64,000 nucleotides of DNA from Raphanus sativus (taxonomy: Eukaryota > Streptophyta > Magnoliopsida > Brassicales > Brassicaceae): NCBI RefSeq assembly GCF_000801105.2, contig NC_079517.1:1488001-1552000 (forward strand), given 5' to 3'. Positions 36,401 to 47,117 of the stretch are shown piece by piece (the stretch's first letter is position 1; the number at the start of each line of letters is the position of its first letter). The notes under the pieces were generated by a model that had not been told where the DNA came from, made no database searches, and was given only the letters and a program-made list of their open reading frames with translations. A program made the translations under genes and the position numbers.

Positions 36401-37876
36401 GGTGGTTACTTTATATACCAAGAAGGATCATAAACTGGTAGAGAAGTCTATAATTCAAAAAAGTCTTCATTTACACGACAAGTCTATAGATAAACTTAGA
36501 AGTCTACTAGTTAGGTTATTAAAACGGAAGTCAACCACTACTTCACCTTTGCCGTGAGAGTCACCAGAAGCAGAAAGTTGAACGTGAAGATGCACCGTTC
36601 CTTGGCCGGCTCAGATCTCTGTTTACCTGTCAGCCTTCGAAACCAACAAAATGGGGGAGGTCAGAGACAGAACAGAGATAAGTCTACCAGTTAGGTTATC
36701 AAAACGAAAGAAGTCAAGGACTACTTTACCTTCGCCATGAGGTCGAGCGTAAGCATAGAGATGGACGAGAACATAGGCAACGGTGCGGCTCAGATCTGAA
36801 AGAAAACAAAAAAAAATTCAAAAGGTTAACAAAAAAGACAAATGACGAAAGAGACTACAAAGAAGACGAGTGTAGAAATAATCGGCTTCAAGAAATCACC
36901 AAAAGCATCAGAAACGGCGTGAAGAAATCGATGGAAATCCTCTAGTCCTCCACCTCCGAGAGAGAAAAAGAGCAACGGCGCTTAGGGTTTTTTTCTTTCT
37001 TTTTTTTTGTCATTGCGCCGCTTATTTTTTTTTTTACCAATGTTCACATGTATTTATATGTCGTTGGTTAGGTTAAATCTATTTTGGTTAATTTTTAGGT
37101 TAGATTAAAAAATGTTTGGTTTGAAATAAATTTGGTTAACTCCGGTTAGGTTAAAATCGTTGAGAGTAGACTTCTTTTTCTGTCTACCCCAATAAAGTTT
37201 GGTTCGTGTAGACTGAATCGTAAGTCTACAAAACCCTAAACCACAAAACTCAAACCCTAAACCACGAAATTCAAACCCTAAATGTTAGTTTGATAGGAAA
37301 TTATTGTATCAAATATCAAATTTACAAAATATAAACTACTCAGTAATAATATGTTAATTTAAACAAACAAAAAAATTCAATCTAAATCTAACCCTAGAAA
37401 TCTAACCTTTAAAGATACATCATGTTATGTGACATTTTATTACTAAACCATAAACATTATCTCACATGGTTACCAAATCAACATATATTCTTTTTAGTTG
37501 TTCACTTATATACAAATTTAGTTTATAAACTCTATATTAACGTTTACATTGATGATTAATTAATAATTTCATAAAAATTAATTTTATATATTTTTAAACA
37601 TAATTAACTAGATTAAATTACAATGTAGACTACAAATTAAGTCGATAATGTAGACTGTGTATGACGTCTACGGATATGTAGACTATGTTTGTTATGTGTA
37701 GACTTACGAAGGACAGAACAGTAAAATGATTTTATGTTTTTTTTGTTTGGTCACAAGAGCTAAATAGTAGTTTTAACATCCCTTTAGGTTAGGTTTGCAA
37801 TTGATTGAATATGGGGTCTACTTTTAGGGTTGCAATCAATTTTTGGGTTGGTTTTAGCAATTCCCCCAAAAAAGTT
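33473..37876. mobile_element. Mutator-like element (MULE), non-coding, with dense GTAGAC/GTCTAC arrays
   Basis: The nine bases AAAAAAGTT occur at 33473-33481 and 37868-37876 and enclose 4386 bp (33482-37867). A nine-base duplication is the MULE signature. The ends are imperfect inverted repeats: the left reads GGGCTTC...AAAAACAACC...AAATT; the right, reversed, reads GGGGGAATT...AAAACCAACC...AAATT. No transposase or other recognisable protein frame is present. The interior holds about 43 GTAGAC/GTCTAC hexamers by eye, against about two expected. Many are inverted pairs 15-20 bases apart, as in GTAGACTGTCTAAGAAGTCT at 34453. They interleave with a second repeated phrase of the type GGTCAATTGCAAAAACTAAC in the left third. 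Such noncoding family-specific motif arrays recall VANDAL-type MULEs, where anti-silencing proteins bind them. That link is inference. Confidence 0.75.
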
Positions 37877-38768
37877 TAATAACGTATTTCGATTTTTGGT
37901 GCACAATTTCTTCCCCCCACCAAACAAAAAAGAATATTTACTTAGATGTGAATTGTTTTTGTTACAAAGAGATCGGCAATCACTTTAAAAAATTGTGATT
38001 AAGCAACTGAGGTGATCGCATTCTTTTTCTAGATATTCTCTCCAGAACCGTGCGAACATTTATTCTTGCCCGAAGCCAATCACAAAACAAAATTCAACAA
38101 AAATAATAATACAAATTATTAGAGAAGATAAATATACAAAATAAACTAATAAACAAAATAATAATTTTACAAAAAAAATTAAAACAAATAGTAATTAATT
38201 TTTTACCATTAAATTTTATAACTATTTTAGATAAAGTAATTAATTACTCAATGCCTTTTGTGCCATGATTAAACAGAAATTAAATTTTATCAACTTTACA
38301 TTTTTGAAAATATTTTAAAAGTGCATTCAAAACTCTAAGTGACAACCAATCTAATTACTCTAGTTCTTTGATAGTTAACAATTGTCTACTATTGTTAGTT
38401 AGGAAACCATGTTTTCATTATAATCCCATCTTTTTAATTCTAATTTTAGCAGTTCTTTGTTTTATAATTAGATTGGACTTTTCTCAATAACAAATGATGC
38501 CCTTGATCTTTAAACCCCAAAAGAAATTGCCGCCCGAAGCCATTGTTTCCTTTTATCCTATGGAGGCACGGCACTGATTCTCTCTTAAATCAAACGAAAC
38601 GGTGTGGATACAGCAAACAATAATAATAAAAAGTTACAATTTATGATAAAAAGATTAATGAAGATATAAAAAAAAAGAATCAGTGACGGCACTGATTCCT
38701 CTTTTTTTTTTTCAAAAAAAAAAGATTAGTGAAACTCTGAACTACGGTGAAACCTACTGCATATGTGT
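37877..38768. other. AT-rich spacer between two transposons
   Basis: No gene or intact element recognised. The phrase ggcactgattc occurs twice (38571 and 38687), probably a small duplication. Confidence 0.35.
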
Positions 38769-39366
38769 CTGTATTGTAGGGGTGGGCAAAATATCCGTAA
38801 ATTTTGATTCGATCCGTTATTCGTTCCGATTCGATCCGAAAAATTCGAATATCCGTAACTTAACGAATCGAAGCAAATACTAAAATCCAATATCCGTCAA
38901 AGACGAAGCAAATCACAAATACTAATATTTTTAGAAACGGATATCCGATCCGATCCGTTATATACATATATATGTATATATGTTTATAAAATTATATAAT
39001 ATACATACTTTTATATCTTTATATAAATTTTATAATGTTTTTATTCACTAAATTAATTATTTAGTTATTAAAATTTTTGAAAGTATGTAAATTTTTATTA
39101 AAAAATAATGAAATATTATTATTTTATTTCAGATTTTCTTTTTTTCTTTTATTTTTCTTTATTTTTTTTAATTTTTTATTATTTTTTACGGATCGAATCG
39201 GATATCCGGAAAAAATTCGGATATTCGCGGATATCCGATGTTCCGGATATCCGAAAAGTTACGGATCGAATCGGATCGAAAAATCGAATATTCGTAAGGC
39301 ACGGATCGGATCACGGATATCCTTAAAATTCCGGATATCCGCTACGTGCCCACCCCTACTGTATTG
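38769..39366. mobile_element. hAT-type non-autonomous element with CGGATATCC repeats
   Basis: A perfect eight-base target duplication CTGTATTG (38769-38776 and 39359-39366) encloses 582 bp. Both ends begin TAGGGGTGGGCA read inward, a hAT-type terminal repeat. The interior, at both sides of an AT-rich centre, is packed with short palindromic phrases built from ggatatccg, gatccg and aatcggat. No transposase frame; the short open frames across it are incidental. Confidence 0.88.
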
Positions 39367-39694
39367 TATGTGTGTGTTAGTATTTAAGACATTGCTCTGA
39401 CATGGTTTTGGTTTGACTAGATCTTTTCTTTTCTAAAATACTGTAGTAGTTTGTAGAAAGAAAACAACTATGACCCGATAAAAGTGTTGACTTCAGCATA
39501 TTTCACGTGGAAAACACAAATGTATAGATCACGTGACGTGATCAATTTTTCTTATTGGTTGTTATTTATTTCGAGAGATGGCTGTCTGTCCAAAGCAAAT
39601 TGTAATATTTTTTATCAAACAACTTGCATTACTTAAGGAAAGAGTTTGATCAAAAAAAAAAAGAGTTTACTCTCCAGCAAATTGTAATTAAATA

Positions 39695-39928
39695 CTCCCT
39701 CTGTTTCAGAAATATTCGTATCGTGAAAAAAATTTTGTTTCAAAAATATTTTTTTTATTTCTTTAATGTATTATTTAATAAAAATTTAATAACTTCAAAA
39801 AATTAATTGTATTTATTGAATTTCTATAAATTAAAAATTATAGAAATTTACAAAAATCAATACATTTTTAATGTGTTTTTAATATATAAGAAAAATTTAG
39901 AATATATATATTTTTGAAACGGATAGAG
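39695..39928. mobile_element. Stowaway-like MITE
   Basis: The left end CTCCCTCTGTTTC follows TA at 39693-39694, and the right end reads gaaacggatagag, its imperfect inverse. This is the Stowaway/mariner pattern. The 234-bp interior is AT-rich and resembles the MITE at 21844-22089, so the two are probably members of one family. Confidence 0.75.
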
Positions 39929-41486
39929 TTTTGAACTTATATTTGTATTTTCCATCTTTTTGTTTATTTTGTTATCAGTTGACCTTCTTAATTCTTTTTA
40001 AAAAGTTTTAATTTTCTACTTATAAACTAGCGAACCCCGTTTCACATGGATCATGTTATGTGATTTATAAACTTAGTCAAGTTTTTTGAACCTGTGAACT
40101 GTGTGAAGGGGACCATTCACATTAATGAACTTGACTACAATGACTATTAAAAACCCATGCGTGCCGAGCACTAGGTTATTGAAAATGGACCATTTCCAAT
40201 TTCCATGGTCTACATTCGAGCTTTGATTACTAAATTTAAATTATATTCATCGTCAATAAAATTGTAATTCATGTTTTTGTATAAATATAGTGAAATTGTA
40301 TAAGTTTTATGTAATCCTAGCGTTTAAACCAAACATATAAGAACGAAGATTCGACTTCTTTTTACCAAAAAAAAAGATTCGACTTCTATAAATAAATAAA
40401 AAATAAGAGTGACAAAAATGGAAGATAACTCGTAGCAAAAGAACTAAATTAAAGAAAGAGAGAGAACTCAAAATTGGAAGATTCATCTTTATATGGATTT
40501 CCACTATTTATCTATCAATGAAAGGATTTTTTTTCAGAGGATGATGGTTATATTGAAGAAAATATTACACCCAGAGGCAGATTTAAGTTTTTTATAACAT
40601 AATAGGACAGTTTCCACTACTAGAACACTTTTTCCTAACTTTCTTCCTCTTCGTTACGTGTAATAGTTAAAATCAAAATCAATTGTAACTAATAGACCCC
40701 ACTTCCTCTTTTTCTCTCTTCTTGACTTTTTCTTTTTCATAACTATTTTTTTTTTCACAGAACAAAAAGATATTGAAGATTTTTTTCCGGGAAAAAAACT
40801 AATTTCCAATAATAAAAATAAAAATAGACAATCCTTCTCATAATTTCAAACAAGATTTATTTTCTGTGATAAACAATCATTCATAATAATAAAACAAAAA
40901 GAGGATCAAAATCATTTTTGGAGTGGTGAAAAATTTTGTGATTTCTTGTCCAACTAACAATTGTCATTTCTTTTCCAACAAAAACTCTATTGCCGGCAAC
41001 CTCAAACCCTAAGCTCCATTCCGACATAGCTCTACCGCTATCCGCGTCACAGTCAAATCGTCTTCTCTTCGTTGTGGTCGTCATGCTCACGACTTGAGTT
41101 GTGGACGCTGGAATCGTCGTCGTTTTAATGGCAGATCAAAGAAAAAGCTTCACCGAAGCAACAATGGTAAAATTTTGATTATTTTCACATATGGTCCTAC
41201 AACTCTAGTTTATTTTCCAATTTGTCAAAATTCTATTATGTTCACAAATATTTCCGAAACTTTTAATTGTGCAATCCAGACCAAGCGAATGTTCTGATTT
41301 TGCAACACTGGTCCGTGCCGTTTTGTTTTATTTTGTTTATGCCCCAGATATTTCTGATTTAAAAATAAATTCTTTAATTTGGTCCCGTAATTCATAGATT
41401 CACACTGATAAATTATCTATGCTACTTTGTACACAAAATATCATTGTCCATTATAGAAGAAAACATAAAACTCTCAAAGGATATTA

Positions 41487-41590
41487 ATGATTTTGGGTGT
41501 CCATATAGATACTAGCTATATTATGGATGATTTTGGGTGTCCATGTGGACACTAGCTATATTTTTGGGTGTCCATGTGGACACTGGCAAC
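41487..41590. repeat. Three-copy repeat around ttttgggtgtccat
   Basis: The phrase gattttgggtgtccat(a/g)t with an (a/g)acactagctata tail occurs three times within about 100 bases. In the latter two copies tgtccatgtggaca is itself a palindrome. Confidence 0.7.
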
Positions 41591-42321
41591 ATAGTACACA
41601 TGTACACACTTATTTGTGTACAACATTTACATTGTGCACCTTTACTATTATCACTTTTCATTATATGTACACAAATCAAAATTAATTCTCAATATAAATA
41701 GTATCATTTACAAACAAAACTCTCACATCTGCACACATGCGTTATATTTGCATACATGTACACATCTTCCATTTGTTTTTTTTAAACGTGTATACTATTA
41801 TCATGGTTGATTATACATGGTTGATTGTACATACTATTATCATGGTTGATTGTACATGGTTGATTATATATGACTACACACGAGATGTCACACATTAAAA
41901 TATGGAGAATTATGCTTACACATGTACACCAGTATATCGTATAACCTTTCTTATATGTACACAAAGCAAACATATTTCAAAAAACATAAATTAATGTGCA
42001 TGTACATAACTTGATACATTAGTAGCGTGGCACAACAATACATATTCAAGTTTCAGAATGTGTACAATCGTATGTTGTCCATACATCTCATCTATCATAC
42101 TATCTAATTGGATAATTTTGCAAGTTTCAGAATGTGTACAATCGTATGCTGTCCATGTGTACACACAAATTTTACTATCATGTACAATGATTCACTTGTA
42201 TAATATTGTCCACGCGTATATCAATGCATAGATACCCACATGTAAGATCAAATTTTATTTTTGAGCAACAATAACAAAAGACATGTGTGTACACATGTAG
42301 AAACTTAAACAAATAAGAAAC

Positions 42322-42548
42322 TAAGACAAATGGACATGTTATTTTGTGTACACTTTTTATGTGTACACATGTACATCAAAGTTAAGACAAATGGACATGT
42401 TATTTTGTGTACATTTTGTATGTGTACACATGTACATCGAAGTTAAGACAAATTGACATGTTATTTTGTGTACACTTTGTATGTGTACACATGTACATCA
42501 AAATTAAGACAAATGGACATGTTATTTTGTGTACACTTTGTAGGTGCA
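42322..42548. repeat. 61-bp tandem repeat, ~3.7 copies
   Basis: Units start at 42322, 42383, 42444 and 42505 with taagacaaatggacatgt. Each carries gtgtacact and a near-palindromic gtgtacacatgtacat. Copies differ by only one to three bases, so the array is recent. Confidence 0.92.
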
Positions 42549-43183
42549 AACGTAATTTTATGTTTTATTCATATCTAATGATTTTTAGCTTTGATTTCAC
42601 ATGTAATTTATTTTATTTTTCAATGCATTTAAGAATTAATTATGAAAATATATTGCCCAATTTCATCAACAGAGAGTTGGAAAACGTTAGAGACCAAAAA
42701 TGCACAATTAACAAATTTTGGGTTAAAAACGAAATTATACAAAAATGTTAAGGACCAAAAATACAAAAAATCCAAAATAGCCATTAATGTTCACAAGCTT
42801 TTACAGTCTCGTAACTACGAGAGAGATGAGATAACGACACTGGAAATGTTGTTTAAACGCAAAAAACCACGACATATCTAGGCTTCATCCAAATAGGAGA
42901 AGACAAGAAACTTTTGCGGCAAAAAAATTGTTCATATTAACACTACATTCAGCTGAGACCGCTCAGCTTCTTCATCTTCTTTAATCTTTAAGATTATTGT
43001 AACAGAAAAAGAAAAAAAAAACGTCTTTATGTTACAGAGAAAGAGAAAGAGAAAGAGAAAGAGAAAAGAGAAGAAAAAACAAAATTTAAAATTGTGGGGT
43101 CCATTTAGTTTCAACAGTGCACACAATTAGAAAATAGTTAGCTTGTGGTTTTGATAAACTACCTTAGGAGCAATAACTGCCCT

Positions 43184-45602
43184 AAGATGTAATAAAAAAC
43201 TTGAAACTGTCTTTGAGTGAAAATAACTCTATATTGAACGATAATTTTTGCTATAAAAAGTTATATTTGGGCTACTAGTACAACGTTATATATAAAGATA
43301 TAGACTTTTTTGTAACATAGTACAACAATATTTGAGACTTTAACATCCCATTTTAGAAATCATTTTATCTGCTGAGAAAAATACACATAATCTATTTAAA
43401 TATAAATGTATTGTATAAATTACTCTTTCTAGGTATAGACTTTTTTGAACAAAAAAAAAAAATTACTCTTTCTAGGTCGAAAGGAAGGTCCCCCACATTA
43501 TCTCTCTCAGTCGTTATTCAATAATGGATAGTTGATTTAAAACGTAATATATAAATTGCCGAGTTGGCATAACTATGTGCATGCTTCGCATCACTACAGA
43601 CTAGAAAGTGGTGTTGACATAATAAAGGTCAAGTTTTTTTTTTTTTTGAGAAAAGGCCTAATAAAGGTCAAGTTTTTTTTTTTTTGATAAAGGGCTTTCT
43701 AATAATAAAGGTCAAGTTAGTTAGCTCAATTTCCTAGTTTGTCAAAATTAAAAGTATATGAAATATGTTATGGTTTAAAAATCCTCTCAAATGTAGTATT
43801 TGGATATTCAAAAATTTGAGCATGAATAGTTAAATGATGAGATCTAGAGGTCAGCTAGCTGCATGCTATATATAGAATCAAAGATTTTAAAATCCGGGCT
43901 CAACTGTTAATCGTAGGTCGAACTGATAATTAAATAATGTTTACTATATAATGTTTAATTGTTTACTCTCAAAAACTTGTACATTTTTTTATGAAACTAA
44001 TACGATATATAATGTTTATTTAAAATATCTATATTACTAAAACAAACTGCAAAACTAACACCTGTTTTAGTATGCAAGTATAAATTATTGGCCATTAACT
44101 CACCTGTATATAACCACATAAATGAAGAAATGAATATTACAAAGAGTTTAGGAAGATCTCTTAATTTTATTAGGTAAACTAATAGAATCAGAGTTATAAA
44201 AAAGTACTAGAACAAGTGTTACGCTGAAAAAAACTTAAAAATATGAGTGTAAAATTTTGGAAACAAATTCATTATACTTTTTCTCCGAAAATATTAAAAA
44301 ATGTATATGGAATTTTTTTTCGTGCACACAGAAATATCTTAAATTAATAAACTTCTTATTTTTCAGTCAACGTAATTTAAGTAGACTTCTAGAATCATAT
44401 TTTTACGATGAAAACTTTATTTAAAAAAATGTTTTAGCAAAAAAAAAAGTGTCGTAAATCCCTGGGACACAAATTCATTATGGAGTTTTTATAATTATAA
44501 AATAAAAATGTAAGAAAAAGTGAGAAATATATATAAAAATTATTCGTGTGCACCAAAAGGCAATGTGCTTTGTTTTATTGGAGTTTGATGATTCAGTTTG
44601 GTCAAAACCCACTTGAGTTTTTGGCCCATATTGATAGAAAGTGTAGCATATATGAGAAAAGATTCTTCTTGACCTTAGTTGATTAATGGAAAGAATTAAT
44701 CATAATAATTACTTGATTAGTCAAGTGCTTAAGCTAATAGCACTAAACAAATACAATCTGTCTCCACCAGGACGAAAATGATTAATAAACATCTATCATT
44801 TTGTGCTTATATTGTGTTTTATATTTCTTCCTCTAATCTTAAGGATAAGGATTCACTCAGATATCATAGCCTAAAAGTTTAATATATTGGACTTACCCCG
44901 TAAATGGTATGGTATGGGTTTGGGTCTTCGTAGTCGAAATAAATTTTATGAGTTTCCTGACATTTTTCTGGATTTACTCCTCGAGTTAATTTCAATAAGG
45001 AATGTGTTATATGATTCCTGGTTTTTGGACTCGTTGCTTTTTTTTGTGATGTTAGAGCTCGTTACATATTTCACAACATTGATAGAGAAAAAATTGTGAT
45101 GTTACAGCTCGTTTGATAAAACGAAAATAAATTGAGCACATCAAAACAAACAACTCAAGAAGCATTCTTTTTTGGTGTAAATGTTAAAACAGTGGATTTT
45201 GACAGGTAAACAACGAACACAGTCATATCTATCCCGTTCATATGCGTTTTCTTAAGTGACTATCACAACTTTTTTGATCGATCTAACAGTATTATTGTTA
45301 TTCTAAAGTTACAAATGCCAAACGGCCACTATATCTCACTCAGTAAGCATCAAAATATGTTTGCACATCAAGTAGACTCATACAATAAGTTATTACAGTT
45401 TTCCAGCAAAAAAATTATACAAACAGAAAATCTCAAGCTCTCTTTATATCATTTCATAGCAAATAATACCACCATAATAAGAACATCATACTGTAATCTT
45501 GTAGATACATGAAACTTCAAAATGATGCCTACTAATCAAACATACACAGACAGCAGACACGGTAACTACAAGTTTATTTCGAAGAAAAATAAGAGAAATT
45601 CC
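43184..45602. other. AT-rich region without a supported gene
   Basis: Contains three close copies of taataaaggtcaag with T-runs (43620-43720). Otherwise it is AT-rich with only short frames. The 70-codon frame at 44887-45099 starts with TTG and has no recognised similarity, so it is not called as a gene. Confidence 0.35.
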
Positions 45603-45791
45603 TCACCGATCTCCAGCGGAAAGAAGCTTGTAGAGTGTACTTTCTCTGACGGATTGCTTGTTGTGGCGGATATCATGGATGGTGGCGGTTATCTTCCAGT
45701 AGAGAGGGCGGCAAACATAGAAGAGAACCACTATTAAAGTGATCAGAATCACTATACGGAACCAGATACTCGTTGATGTTGGAGACGCCAT
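45603..45791 (-). CDS. 62-residue single-pass membrane microprotein (AT5G18850-like by position)
   Basis: A complete ATG-to-TGA frame encoding 62 residues. The N-terminal part has one strong hydrophobic segment (IWFRIVILITLIVVLFYVC, about residues 9-27). It is followed by a charged tail with ITATIHDIRHNKQ and ending SAGDR. Codon use is balanced, unlike the AT-rich shadow frames nearby. It sits exactly where Arabidopsis has a small unknown gene (recalled as AT5G18850) between the NSH3 and ERD6-like genes, in a run of minus-strand genes. I cannot assign a function; a small membrane regulator is only a guess. Confidence 0.65.
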   Translation of the reverse strand: MASPTSTSIWFRIVILITLIVVLFYVCRPLYWKITATIHDIRHNKQSVRESTLYKLLSAGDR

Positions 45792-47117
45792 TGATGAAGG
45801 TTGTTTGTATTACGACACTACGTCATTATGAAGGGCTCTAAACTATCCCGAAAAATGTACACAAACAATAAATCTTGAACAATGACAAGGTGGTGGTGGT
45901 GGGTGAACTATTCTTGTCCGTCCATTACCATGATGGCCTGAGAGTCATAAAAAAATGGGACTCGTAACAAACATGTAAACGTATCAAATTCAACTCAAAT
46001 TGACATAAACATTAATGGCTTAATGTGAACATTTTACCATCATGGCATGAATAAAAGGGGTTGTGGCAATTACGTAAATAAAACATAAATTACCAAATAA
46101 ACTCTAATGTATCAAAATAGCATGGTCTGCTACATCTCACCATTTTATCTCAGAATCACTTTTCTTTTGTGTAGGATGTGTTAAGATTCTAAGAATCACT
46201 TTACTTCTTAGAAAATGGCTAACTCTATTTTTATGACACTAATTTTAATTGATCTCTAAATTATCAACTGGTTGCTAATTAATTCATATTCTCCATAATA
46301 TTAAAAATGTTGGTGTTTAAAATATACTTTTGTCTTCGATTCAGTGTATTGTTGTAAGGAATCACTTGTTCCCCTTGTTTTACCTTGTTTAAATACTACT
46401 ACTTCTGCTCTTTTTAAAGTGTTATTTTACGATTATTTTTTCAGTTTCAAAAAGTGTTGAAAATTCTATATTTTAATATAATTTTATACATTAAATTTAT
46501 TTTTATCCTTTTAAATAATAAATAATTTTTTATTTAGATAATTTTTATTTAATTAGTTGTATTTATATTCCCCTTATTTCTTTAAAAGTGTTATTCTATT
46601 TTTTTCTTATTTCAAAAATTAAAATGTAACTCTATATTTTCGATACAACTTTTCATATATAATCTATTTCTTACATTTTTAACTAACCTATAGATGTTTA
46701 TTTAAATAATTATACATTAAATAAGTGTATACTATTATTTTCTTAGTTCGCGTGAAATATGTCATAATAACATCTTTTAGGAAACAGATAAATACTAGTC
46801 TACTATATAGTTTTTAATCTTCGTGAAATATATTAAATTGATACTTTTAGAAAAACGAGTGTTGATTTTCAAAACAAGTCCATTCCATTAATTCTTTTCA
46901 TATAGTTTTCCACGATTCCCCAATCCCACCAAACATAACAATCAAAACCTAACTGATGGAAACCTTAACGTGACAAAATAAACATATTTTCATAACACTG
47001 AAACAAAACCCTCGTTCTACTTTTCTACTCCACCCTTGAGCTCATCACTACCCGAAGAAGCTCTCGAGTCTTTTGATATATCCCCCCCCCCCCCCCCCCC
47101 AAAATTTTGATTGCATC
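45792..47117. other. Spacer upstream of the microprotein and downstream of the sugar transporter
   Basis: AT-rich. Between about 46390 and 46700 is a related pair of segments, each with an (a/t)agtgttatt(c/t)tattt-type core, probably an old transposon repeat. The transporter 3' UTR occupies the right end. Confidence 0.35.
47082..47100 (-). repeat. Poly(C)19 tract, poly(G) in the transporter 3' UTR
   Basis: Nineteen C in a row on the plus strand lie 17 bases past the stop codon of the minus-strand transporter, so its mRNA would carry a run of 19 G. Runs this long are rare in plant transcripts and prone to length variation and assembly error. Confidence 0.85.

Larger units (their letters stand above)
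40604..43183. mobile_element. Probable MULE with GTGTAC arrays
   Basis: The two outer parts are inverted diverged copies. The left begins AGGACAGTT and passes through ctaatagaccccac into a CT-rich tract (40604-40740). The right, read in reverse, begins AGGGCAGTT and passes through ctaaatggaccccac into a CT-rich tract (43183-43020). Flanks (ataacataat and aagatgtaat) could be a mutated target duplication but do not prove it. The core (41500-42550) is full of GTGTAC/GTACAC hexamers and short tandem repeats. No transposase was recognised. The frames here are simple by-products of the repeats. Confidence 0.55.

Noticed and set aside
33380..37867. Possible CRISPR-like array suggested by regular GTAGAC...GTCTAC pairs
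   Set aside because: Spacing is irregular, the units are inverted pairs rather than direct repeats, and the DNA is a plant nuclear transposon with a nine-base duplication.
40023..40060. Possible Helitron 3' end (aaactagcgaacccc)
   Set aside because: CTAG is present but there is no GC-rich hairpin at the right distance on either strand.
44887..45099. 70-codon frame with several hydrophobic residues
   Set aside because: Starts with TTG, AT-rich, no similarity recognised and no promoter signs.
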